From: JAGNHN01 sp964590645
GTDB lineage: Bacteria; Bacteroidota; Bacteroidia; Bacteroidales; JAGNHN01
Length of the DNA: 64,000 nt
Direction of reading: 5' to 3'
Assembly: GCA_964590645.1 (NCBI GenBank)
Contig: CAZPYJ010000022.1
Coordinates: 9,219-73,218, forward strand
In this document: piece by piece, positions 52,985 to 61,200 of the stretch
Layout of the letters: every line of letters begins with the position of its first letter
How positions within the stretch are numbered: position 1 is the stretch's first letter
The notes under the pieces: generated by a model
Told to the model about the DNA's origin: nothing
The model's database searches: none
The model's input: only the letters and a program-made list of their open reading frames with translations
Position numbers and translations under genes: made by a program

Positions 52985-53680
52985 TCATTCAGGGGCGCCT
53001 AACGTCCGATCACCGGCTTCAGTATGGTCGCTCCCAATTCTTCCATCCACCAGGTGAATGATGCGGTCGGCCAACTTTGCCAGCTCCTGGTTGTGGGTTA
53101 CCACCACAAAGGTTTGTCCCAGCTCTTTCCGGAGTTTAAGAAACAGCGCGTGAAGTTCGCGGGCATTCCGGCTGTCGAGGTTGCCCGAAGGTTCGTCGGC
53201 CAGCACGACGCTGGGTGCATTGATCAGTGCCCTGCATACAGCAACACGCTGTTGCTCCCCTCCAGATAAGGCTGCCGGACGGTGATCCAGGCGCTGAGTG
53301 ATTCCGAGCAGTTCGGCAAGGACCTGGGCCTTATTATGGGCCTCTTTTTTGTCTAAACCGGCTATAAAGGCTGGAATACAAATGTTTTCCAGGGCAGAAA
53401 ACTCAGGAAGCAGATGGTGGAACTGGAAGACAAAGCCAATATGCCGGTTCCGGAAGGCTGCCAGTTTTTTATCGCTCAAGCTGAAGGGGTGGATGCCGGC
53501 TATGCTGAGGCTGCCCTGGTCAGGCTTGTCCAGGCTGCCCAGGATGTGCAGTAAGGTGGACTTCCCGGCTCCGGAGGCTCCGGTAATAGCTACGATTTCC
53601 TTTTCAGGGATATCAAAATCGAGGCCTTTCAGTACTTCAAGACTCCCGAATTTACGGTGGATATTCTTGGCATTAATCAT
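52985..53680 (-). CDS. LolD-type ABC transporter ATP-binding protein
   Basis: 231 residues. Walker A TGASGAGKSTLLHILGSLD (about residues 34-52), Q-loop FQFHHLLPEFSALENICIPA, signature LSGGEQQRVAVCRAL, Walker B VVLADEPSGNLDS and the H-loop VTHNQELA. The FxFHHLLPEFSALEN motif is characteristic of the LolD/MacB group. By family it powers lipoprotein release or a related MacB-like export, and needs a membrane partner (LolC/E-type) that is not in the window. The start codon overlaps the stop of the DUF5916 gene by one base (TGATG), and the large TPR gene starts 19 bases downstream. Confidence 0.92.
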   Translation of the reverse strand: MINAKNIHRKFGSLEVLKGLDFDIPEKEIVAITGASGAGKSTLLHILGSLDKPDQGSLSIAGIHPFSLSDKKLAAFRNRHIGFVFQFHHLLPEFSALENICIPAFIAGLDKKEAHNKAQVLAELLGITQRLDHRPAALSGGEQQRVAVCRALINAPSVVLADEPSGNLDSRNARELHALFLKLRKELGQTFVVVTHNQELAKLADRIIHLVDGRIGSDHTEAGDRTLGAPE

Positions 53681-56139
53681 CAGGCTTGCAGGGCTTTAAT
53701 GCTTTGTTTCAAGTGTTGATAATCGAGGTAATATAAGAATTTCACCGAGAATGTGTTCCACTGGGGTTCATTCAGGGTTTGCCGGAAATTCTCAATGAAA
53801 TCAAGGTGTTGGAAGGGAGTTTCTTCTATTACGGCATTTTTCCAGACAAGAGTGAGAAGGCTGCCCGGTGCAAATTCCCAACGAAATCCCAGGTCAATAT
53901 TAAAGGAATTATAAGAGAAATCAGCTTGCCCTTCATACTCTGCAGGCCTGAGTTTTCCATTCTCTTCCAGCTCCAGGAAAGACTGGTGCTGGCCTGTGCG
54001 CCAATAATGCCTCAACCACAGGCTTGCAGTGATTTTCGGGCTGAAAGCGTATCGGGTACTGAGACTGTTGGTGTGGGTTTTCAGCTCCCTAATGCCAAAA
54101 ATGATGTCTCCATCTGGTTTCTGATCAACATAACCTGGCGCGCCATAGATATGGTTATAGCGCAGATCTAAATTTCCCGACAATCGTCGGTTTAGCCGGA
54201 AAATGGGTGCTATCCTGTAGTTTTGCTCGCGGTAGGTGTCAAACTCCTTAGCAAAATATATGCTGCCATCCAGGGCAACGGGCTTTCGGTAATCAGAAGA
54301 AAACGAGAAAGAGCCGTTGAGATAGCCGGGTCTGACATAGTATCTTCCTTCCTGCCTGGGTTCATAGTAATCATACCGGTCGAAGGGAGAAAGATTGGCA
54401 TTCCACCAGATGGTCAGGTAGTTTCGGAAGGTTGTGTTCCCGCTGTAGTATAGATAGGTATTTTCGTTTTCTCTGCTATCCAGGTTTTCCGCCCGGGCTC
54501 CCCCTATCGCATTCCGCATATCCCTGAAAAATCCGAAGGGTTCAAATATGCGCCATACTACCTCAGACCAGTACGTTTGCCTGTTATTCCGGAAGCTGAG
54601 CCCCATATCGTTGATGTTATAATCCTTGTCCAGGTACTCGTAGCCTAAAGAAAACTGTATATTACCACTTGTTTTTTCCAGCTCCGCTTTCATTCGCTGC
54701 CCGGCTTTCCATTCAGCCGTGTTTTCTGGTCTTATATTGCTCACAATGCCCAGTAATTCCAGCTCATAGCGGTTTTCATTGTCTGTCAGTTCTAAGCCAC
54801 CGCCCGTCACATTGGCATCACGGGCATTTCCGGCCCGGCTGACGTTGGTGTTAATTAAATACATCGATGAGCCCCCTCGCCATTGTTTGTCTGCAACAAC
54901 AATATTATAGTTGGTAAAGGCTTCTGTCAGGACGCTTCTTTCCTCTCCTGCTTCATTCGAAATGATGGCCAGGGCCCGGTCGGTCAGGGCGTTAAAAATC
55001 CCCAGGGCCAGGCCCTGACTATTTCTTCCTGAGATTTTGGTGGCATTGAGTAAGCGGGTTTGTGAAGGGTTTTCGCTGATCCATTCTCCTTCCTGCAACT
55101 GCGATTCAAGATTATGATATGCTGATGGTCTGGCGCCGATTCTGCGGGAATAGAAAACATTTTCACGGTTGAACAATTCTACCCCTTCCCTGAAAAAAGG
55201 CCTGTTCTCATCATAGGTTGTTTCGAAGGCACTCAGGTTTTTGATCTCATTGTCAGATTGGATCTGGCTGAAATCGGGCAGGAGGGTCACATCCATTGTG
55301 AATGCTTCGCTGATCCCTAATTTGAGGTCAAGTCCTCCCTTGAGCTGGTGTGTTACGTTTTTCTCCCTTGTTGCGTCGCCAGGGTCTTTTTCGAAGACAA
55401 AAGACGCATAAGGGGTCAGAGAGAGTCTCAGGGGAGGGCTGATCTGCCGGATTCCTTCCAGTGTGCCCCAGAAGAGCATTTCGTTTCCCGTTTCCTTTTC
55501 CTCCAGTGCCCACTGGCTTATTTCCCGGTGCCTTCTAAGGTTACGTGTGATCTGCATCCCCCATACCTGCTCCTCGATTGAAGGAAAGCGCAACGCAGAC
55601 CAGGGAAGCCTGATTTCGCAAGACCAGCCTGTGTCGTTCAGCGCTACAGCACTTTCCCAGACGGCATCGAAGAGCTCGTCCGACTCCCTGCTGTCACTTT
55701 GGATATTGCTGGCAGAAACCTGAAAATAGTAGGCATCAGACTGTTTGTGGTAGGTATCGAAGGCAATGGTGAAGGCATCGGCATTCAGATGCTCCGGATC
55801 CCGCTCTCCGAGCTGCATCAGGATACTATCCGGAGCCGCGTCAGTCATCATTGCCAATACATAAATCGCCTGATCATCGTATCCGATGCAGATACGGCTG
55901 GGAAAGCGGGCTGCCTGTCTATAGTCCGGCTCGTATTGGGTAAAACCGGAAATGGGGAGGCATTCCATCCAGCAGGCATCGTCTCCTTTTCCATCGATGG
56001 TGGGTGGTTCGGATAAACGGGCGGCTGTGGCGATTTTCTGCGTTTGGCCAGCCCCCGAACCCGGCATAGCGATGATCGCCATAAGCAGGATCAATAATCT
56101 GAAAAGTCCTTCTTTCAAATGCACCCTCATTCTTTTCAT
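53680..56139 (-). CDS. DUF5916 outer-membrane protein with CBM9-like domain
   Basis: 819 residues. After a signal peptide (to about 32), residues ~37-230 are a CBM9-like beta-sandwich (ARLSEPPTIDGKGDDACW... GYDDQAIYVLAMMTDA). The rest is the DUF5916 domain, rich in Tyr/Arg/Asp alternating strands, ending FSVKFLYYLDYQ, consistent with an outer-membrane barrel. This architecture is widespread in Bacteroidota; function is unproven, and a role in carbohydrate or peptide handling is only suggested by the CBM9 domain. It is the first gene of an operon with lolD and the large TPR gene, and it is divergent from sucC across 119 bases. Confidence 0.88.
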   Translation of the reverse strand: MKRMRVHLKEGLFRLLILLMAIIAMPGSGAGQTQKIATAARLSEPPTIDGKGDDACWMECLPISGFTQYEPDYRQAARFPSRICIGYDDQAIYVLAMMTDAAPDSILMQLGERDPEHLNADAFTIAFDTYHKQSDAYYFQVSASNIQSDSRESDELFDAVWESAVALNDTGWSCEIRLPWSALRFPSIEEQVWGMQITRNLRRHREISQWALEEKETGNEMLFWGTLEGIRQISPPLRLSLTPYASFVFEKDPGDATREKNVTHQLKGGLDLKLGISEAFTMDVTLLPDFSQIQSDNEIKNLSAFETTYDENRPFFREGVELFNRENVFYSRRIGARPSAYHNLESQLQEGEWISENPSQTRLLNATKISGRNSQGLALGIFNALTDRALAIISNEAGEERSVLTEAFTNYNIVVADKQWRGGSSMYLINTNVSRAGNARDANVTGGGLELTDNENRYELELLGIVSNIRPENTAEWKAGQRMKAELEKTSGNIQFSLGYEYLDKDYNINDMGLSFRNNRQTYWSEVVWRIFEPFGFFRDMRNAIGGARAENLDSRENENTYLYYSGNTTFRNYLTIWWNANLSPFDRYDYYEPRQEGRYYVRPGYLNGSFSFSSDYRKPVALDGSIYFAKEFDTYREQNYRIAPIFRLNRRLSGNLDLRYNHIYGAPGYVDQKPDGDIIFGIRELKTHTNSLSTRYAFSPKITASLWLRHYWRTGQHQSFLELEENGKLRPAEYEGQADFSYNSFNIDLGFRWEFAPGSLLTLVWKNAVIEETPFQHLDFIENFRQTLNEPQWNTFSVKFLYYLDYQHLKQSIKALQA

Positions 56140-56215
56140 TTGCCTTCAGCTCAATTTACCGGCAAAAGAAAGCAAAAAAGGGCATTTGAGATAGTGCTGC
56201 GTGGGCATTAATTCA

Positions 56216-56223
56216 TAATTTTG
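56216..56223 (+). promoter_or_regulatory. Promoter -7 box (TAATTTTG) of sucC
   Basis: TAnnTTTG, 35 bases before the ATG at 56259. No matching -33 at the usual distance (TTTG at 56185 is 27 bases away). Confidence 0.5.
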
Positions 56224-56258
56224 GCTCGCCTTATGCCTACATATTTAACTTTATCATT

Positions 56259-57449
56259 ATGAATATTCACGAATACCAGGGAAAATCCGTTCTGAAGCGC
56301 TTTGGCGTCAGAATTCAGGAAGGCATCGTTTGCGAGTCGCCTGAGCAAGCTGTGGAAGCTGCAAAAAAATTACAGAAAGAGACAGGAACAGGCTGGTGGG
56401 TCATCAAGGCCCAGATTCACGCCGGCGGACGTGGAAAAGGAGGGGGCGTCAAGTTGGCTAAATCACTCGACGATGTGAAGGATATTTCCAAGCAGATCCT
56501 GGGTATGAACCTCATTACCCACCAAACAGGCCCGGAGGGTAAAATTGTGCATAAGGTTCTGGTGGCGGAAGATGTGTATTATCCCGGCGAAACGGAGACA
56601 GCCGAGTATTATATGAGTGTCTTGCTGAACCGAAACAGCGGCCGGAACATCATTATGTACAGTACCGAAGGCGGGATGGATATTGAGACTGTCGCTGCGG
56701 AAACGCCGCATCTCATTTATAAGGAAGAAGTGGACCCTTCCGTTGGTTTGCAGGGTTTTCAGGCGCGCCGCATCGCCTTCAATCTGGGCTTGTCGGGGAA
56801 TGCCTTCAAAGAGATGGTCCGCTTTGTTACGGCTTTGTATGCGGCCTATGATGCCACAGATGCCGGTTTGTTTGAGATCAATCCTGTGTTGAAGACCTCT
56901 GACAATAAAATCCTTGCGGTAGATTGTAAGGTGAACCTCGACGACAACGCCCTTTTTCGTCATCCGGATTTATTGGAGATGCGAGACATTACAGAGGAAG
57001 ATCCCATTGAGGTGGAGGCAAAGAAGTTTGACCTGAACTATGTGAAGCTGGATGGCAACGTGGGTTGTATGGTCAATGGTGCCGGACTGGCGATGGCCAC
57101 GATGGATATGATTAAAATGTCGGGGGGCGATCCGGCCAATTTCCTGGATGTAGGAGGCACAGCGAATGCAAAGCGCGTAGAGGAGGCATTTCGAATTATT
57201 TTGAAAGACCCCAATGTCAAGGCGATTCTGGTAAATATCTTTGGCGGCATTGTCCGTTGCGACCGCGTGGCACAGGGGGTAGTCGATGCCTATAAGAACC
57301 TTGGCGATCTGGATATTCCTATCATTGTTCGCTTGCAGGGCACCAATGCCGAGGAAGGCAAGCAGCTGATTGATGAGAGTGGATTAAAGGTGCATTCTGC
57401 CATTCGGCTGGAAGATGCTGCCCGTTTGGTAGGCGAGGTGCTTGCCTAA
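56259..57449 (+). CDS. sucC: Succinyl-CoA synthetase beta subunit (ADP-forming)
   Basis: 396 residues. The ATP-grasp N-terminal domain starts MNIHEYQGKSVLKRFGV and has the IHAGGRGKGGGVKLAKS loop. The CoA-ligase region is at the C-terminus, with the conserved IFGGIVRCDRVAQGVV and RLQGTNAEEGKQLIDESG segments. By family it pairs with SucD and makes succinate and a nucleoside triphosphate from succinyl-CoA in the TCA cycle. sucD is not adjacent: a tRNA gene follows. Several Bacteroidota have the two subunits apart, so this is not a sign of loss. It has its own -7 box (56216). Confidence 0.96.
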   Translation: MNIHEYQGKSVLKRFGVRIQEGIVCESPEQAVEAAKKLQKETGTGWWVIKAQIHAGGRGKGGGVKLAKSLDDVKDISKQILGMNLITHQTGPEGKIVHKVLVAEDVYYPGETETAEYYMSVLLNRNSGRNIIMYSTEGGMDIETVAAETPHLIYKEEVDPSVGLQGFQARRIAFNLGLSGNAFKEMVRFVTALYAAYDATDAGLFEINPVLKTSDNKILAVDCKVNLDDNALFRHPDLLEMRDITEEDPIEVEAKKFDLNYVKLDGNVGCMVNGAGLAMATMDMIKMSGGDPANFLDVGGTANAKRVEEAFRIILKDPNVKAILVNIFGGIVRCDRVAQGVVDAYKNLGDLDIPIIVRLQGTNAEEGKQLIDESGLKVHSAIRLEDAARLVGEVLA

Positions 57450-57472
57450 GCTGTCTTTCACTGAATTTATTG

Positions 57473-57480
57473 TAATTTTG
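57473..57480 (+). promoter_or_regulatory. Promoter -7 box (TAATTTTG) of tRNA-Ser
   Basis: TAnnTTTG, 9 bases before the tRNA 5' end at 57489 and downstream of the sucC stop. The spacing fits transcription starting at or just before the tRNA. Confidence 0.6.
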
Positions 57481-57488
57481 CGGCCCCT

Positions 57489-57575
57489 GGAGAGATGCCA
57501 GAGTGGTCGAATGGGGCGGTCTCGAAAACCGTTGTCCGCTCGCGCGGACCGTGGGTTCGAATCCCACTCTCTCCG
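57489..57575 (+). tRNA. tRNA-Ser (CGA)
   Basis: 87 bases with the long variable arm of type II tRNAs. The acceptor stem is GGAGAGA with TCTCTCC, discriminator G. The anticodon stem GCGGT/ACCGT holds loop CTCGAAA, so the anticodon is CGA. The T loop has GGTTCGAATCC. CCA is not encoded (gca follows). Confidence 0.95.
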
Positions 57576-57590
57576 CAGATCCCAAACCAA

Positions 57591-57615
57591 AAAGCCAGCC
57601 CGAAGGGCTGGCTTT
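57591..57615 (+). terminator. Terminator-like hairpin after tRNA-Ser
   Basis: A perfect 11-base stem AAAGCCAGCCC (57591-57601) / GGGCTGGCTTT (57605-57615) with a 3-base loop, 15 bases past the tRNA. The T run is short, so termination strength is uncertain. It overlaps the next palindrome by four bases. Confidence 0.7.
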
Positions 57616-57668
57616 CAAGTAAATACCGCATCCGGAACTTGTTCCGAGGTGCGGTATTTACTTGAAAG
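57612..57668. repeat. 57-base near-perfect palindrome
   Basis: The arm CTTTCAAGTAAATACCGCA at the left pairs with its complement at the right end (TGCGGTATTTACTTGAAAG), with the CGGAAC-TT-GTTCCG core in the centre. The only mismatches are next to the core. Confidence 0.9.
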
Positions 57669-58010
57669 TCCGGGGCGCAGCCCCGGGGCTTTTTGAGAGA
57701 TTGGCAGATCTGCCGCCCCCCCCTTAGGGAAAGCCGAAGCGCCGTCAGGCGCTGAGGCAATCCCCCGCATCCGGAACTTGTTCCGAGGTGCGGTATTTAC
57801 TTGAAAGTCCGGGGCGCAGNNNNNNNNNNNNNNNNNNNNNNNNNNNNNNNNNNNNNNNNNNNNNNNNNNNNNNNNNNNNNNNNNNNNNNNNNNNNNNNNN
57901 NNNNNNNNNNNNNNNNNNNAAGCCGAAGCGCCGTCAGGCGCTGAGGCAATCCCCCGCATCCGGAACTTGTTCCGGGAAGCGGCATTGTGCGTAGGCGCAG
58001 CCTGCGCACA
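57626..58010. repeat. Palindromic repeat cluster (~139 bp unit) interrupted by assembly gap
   Basis: The motif CCGCATCCGGAACTTGTTCCG occurs at 57626, 57765 (139 bases later) and 57954, the third on the far side of the N run. Each unit also contains a GC-rich hairpin (CCGGGGC/GCCCCGG at 57670-57686, followed by a T run) and AGCGCC-gtca-GGCGCT. A last inverted repeat TGTGCG-T-AGGC / GCCT-G-CGCACA lies at 57986-58010. Short ORFs here are artefacts. Confidence 0.85.
57820..57919. other. Assembly gap (100 N)
   Basis: A run of exactly 100 N, flanked on both sides by copies of the same repeat. The length is a scaffolding convention, so the true number of repeats is unknown. Confidence 0.98.
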
Positions 58011-58163
58011 TAAAGTAAGGTTTTCAGGATTTTAGTGCAGGCGCAGTCCACGCAAATAATGGAAGCCGTTGGAATGGAATTGCAGTTTCATCACAAAAGT
58101 ATGGATCACTCTTGTTTATGCACCCATTGCATTCCCCTGATGTTATGCGCATTCTCCACAATC

Positions 58164-58204
58164 TTAAAAAGGAAGCCGGAATTACACCTAAGCATAAGTC
58201 CGGC
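58164..58204 (-). terminator. Terminator of the giant HYR gene (minus strand)
   Basis: On the minus strand GCCGGA, a bulge, TTA...TAA and TCCGGC form a stem (58175-58204), followed by ttccttttt. It lies ~60 bases after the stop at 58263. The rest of 58011-58262 shows no gene. Confidence 0.6.
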
Positions 58205-58262
58205 TATCCCTGAGACCGGCGTTAATGTTTTACACCCGCTTGCTATAGTTCAGCAGACTGTT

Positions 58263-61200
58263 TTAGTGCTTGATTAGTTTGCCCTTAAACTCAATCGTAT
58301 CCTGGCTTCCATTAATCCTGAGCCGGTAGAAGTAACTGCCTGGCATCAGGTTTTTTGAATTGATCCTGAATTCAAAGGTGCCGGCAGCGCTTTGATCTGC
58401 TGCTTTTTCCATCATCAAGCTCCCTGTCAGATCAAAAACTTCCAGGCTTATCTTACCTGCTTCCGTCAAGCTGTATTGGATCGTCGTTTCAGTGTGAAAG
58501 GGGTTGGGATAACAATGCACCCGGATTTCATTTCTGGAAGAGATCAATTCAGGTATTTGTAATCCTATCCCCTCTGTAACTTTCCCGTCTATGTCAGCAA
58601 TTTCGAGATAGCTTGGGTCACTAAACCTGCATTCTTTAAAGCGGTTGCTTGTTTTTCCTTCCAGGTATATCAGGGGTGCCTCTGGAATGGACCAGATGCC
58701 TGAGGGGGAGAAGTAACTGATTGAAAGATGTTGATCCTGAATACTGAAAGACAGAGATCCGTCCAGTCCTTCCGCCAATTGAACTTTCTCCAAATGCAGT
58801 TCATCAGGAATGGGGATTCGGACAGAGATGGCTCCGGCCATCAGGGGTTCAGATAGCGTGATGGGGATACGAATGGCAGATCCTGCAGTGGCTTGCAGCA
58901 AGGCAGCGTGGACCGTTTTTCCCTGTGAACCCTGCTTCAAGCCGGGGATGTAGCTTCCATTCACATCACCCATCGCCAGAACCAGATACTCGGCGAAGTG
59001 CAGCTCACCCTGGCTGAAATCCAGGGTGTCGGATTCCATTATCCAGTCAGGAGTATTGAATGTGTCGATGAGCCCGGCAAACCTTTGGGCAATCAGGAAA
59101 GCATCTGTGGCATTGGGACCGTTTTCCTGATTGACATCTCCGGCTATATATTTCAGTCCCTGAATGGGTTTTAGTCCCACAAAATGCAGGGACACAGCCA
59201 GGGCATCGGTGGCATTGACTCCACCCCAGGGCCAGGCTTGCGAAAAGAAACCACTTATTGCATAAGGGGCCTGTTCAAGTTGGTGGGAACAAAAGAAGCC
59301 TTCGATTCCCGTACTCAAGGTATCTTTCTCCTGTGTCCAAAGATTGGTGAGAACCAGCGAGAATCCCGGCAAACCACTACCCGGAAGATTGTCATAAGCT
59401 ACCCGGCCACTGAAAGCGGTACTATCGCTGGATGGCAGGATAAAAACAGAATCCCGGCTCAGGCATCCATTTCCGTCCGTGACCTCAAGCATAAACCAGC
59501 CCCCTGGTCCCCCGAGAAAATAGGGTTCAGCTGTAGATGGATTATCCAGATAGATTTCGGGTGTCCAGGAAATGGAAAGGGGTGCTACGCCTGCAACATT
59601 CCCTTGAAAGCGGAAGGGGGAACAAACCGTAATATTGCTATCGGGGCCGGCATCTACTACAGGTCCGGTGTAGATAAAGAAAGTACAAGTGTTCGCGCAA
59701 GAGCCGCTCTGATAAGTATAGACCACGGGATGCACGCCTGCACCGGCCAATTCAGGATAGAATATGCCGGAGATGATTCCCGTACCGCTGTATGTTCCCC
59801 CGACTGGTGTGCCTAGTGTAAGGCTTAAAGGCTCAGCGTTGGCGCATAAGTAGATATCCGGCGGACAGGTGACGGTGGGCAGTGCGTTGATAATCAGTGT
59901 TACAGGAATGCGATTGCTTTTGCATCCGGATATGGTTTCTTCGTTCTCTGCATAATAGGTATAGATACCTGGAGCGCTGAGCGAAGGGATGTAGCTGTGG
60001 GTGTTGACGGCCAGGGCGCTGCCTCCGGTTTGATTGGCATACCAGTTAATCTGATAGCCGGGTGCCGGTGTTTCCACACTAAGGGCAGGCGTCATCTCAT
60101 TTTCACAAATCACCGGGTTGTTTGGGTTCTGCGGTACGGGCACAGCCGGGCAGGCACAGTTGGGTGCGCTCACGCCCAGGGTGGCACTGCAGCTTCCATT
60201 GGTAGAGGAAATTGTAATGTCTGTGCCCACAGGGATATTCAGGATGCTGTTTCCTGAAACCGTGCCCGCTGTCGTGGAAATACTTCCCGCAGTATTGGTA
60301 AATGTAACATCGTATGTGGTCAGGGAGGGATCACAGAGGGCGGAAACGAAAGTCAGTAAGGGGGTTTCTGTGATGGTAACTACTGTCTGACAATGCTCCG
60401 TATTGTTGCATTCATCGGTGATGGTCCATTCGATGGTGGAGATGCCGATGTTGAATGATCCACTGGCATTCGTTCCGCTGCCGCTGCGGGTGGTCGCCCC
60501 GGTGATGGCATAGCTGTAAGTCAGCGTTCCGCCACAGTTGTCGGTGGCTGTCACGGATGGGATGGTATATATGCCTGTCGCATTGCTGCAAAAGTCCTGG
60601 GCCGGAGGACAACTTACCACAGGATTGATGTTGTCTGTTGTACAGGTATAGGTGATGCTGAGCGGGTCAGCGACATTGCCGCAGTTGTCTGTATAGTTTG
60701 CAGTCCAGGTCTGGCTGTAAGCACATCCATTATTGTTTGGGCCTGCAGTAGTGACCACCGGAGTGATCATTCCTTCACAATTGTCTGTTCCGGTGAAGGA
60801 GGGAACCAGGACGCTGGGATTGCATCCCAAATTCCCACTTATGGCAGTGGTGGACAACACTGGTTTTTCAGTATCCACGGTCCAGGTATAGGTAATACTG
60901 ATTGGATCAGCATTGTTCCCACAACCGTCGGTATAATTGGCCGTCCAGGTTTGAGTATAGTCACAGCCATTATTCGAGGGCCCGGAAGTGGTGACTACCG
61001 GAGTGATACTTCCCTGGCAGTTGTCAGTGCCGCTAAATTTGGGAGCTTTCACTGAAGGGTTACAGCCAAGATCACCATTGGTGGATGCAGTGGACAAGAT
61101 GGGTTTATCTACGTCAATAATCCTTACCAATGCCTGGGTACAGCTGACTGTGCATCCATTCAGGCTTGCCGTATAGGTACGGAGTGTGGTTTCAGAGCAG

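Noticed and set aside
57442..57994. Several short ORFs on both strands around tRNA-Ser and the N gap
   Set aside because: They run through the tRNA, palindromes and N run; such tRNA/repeat ORFs are common false calls.
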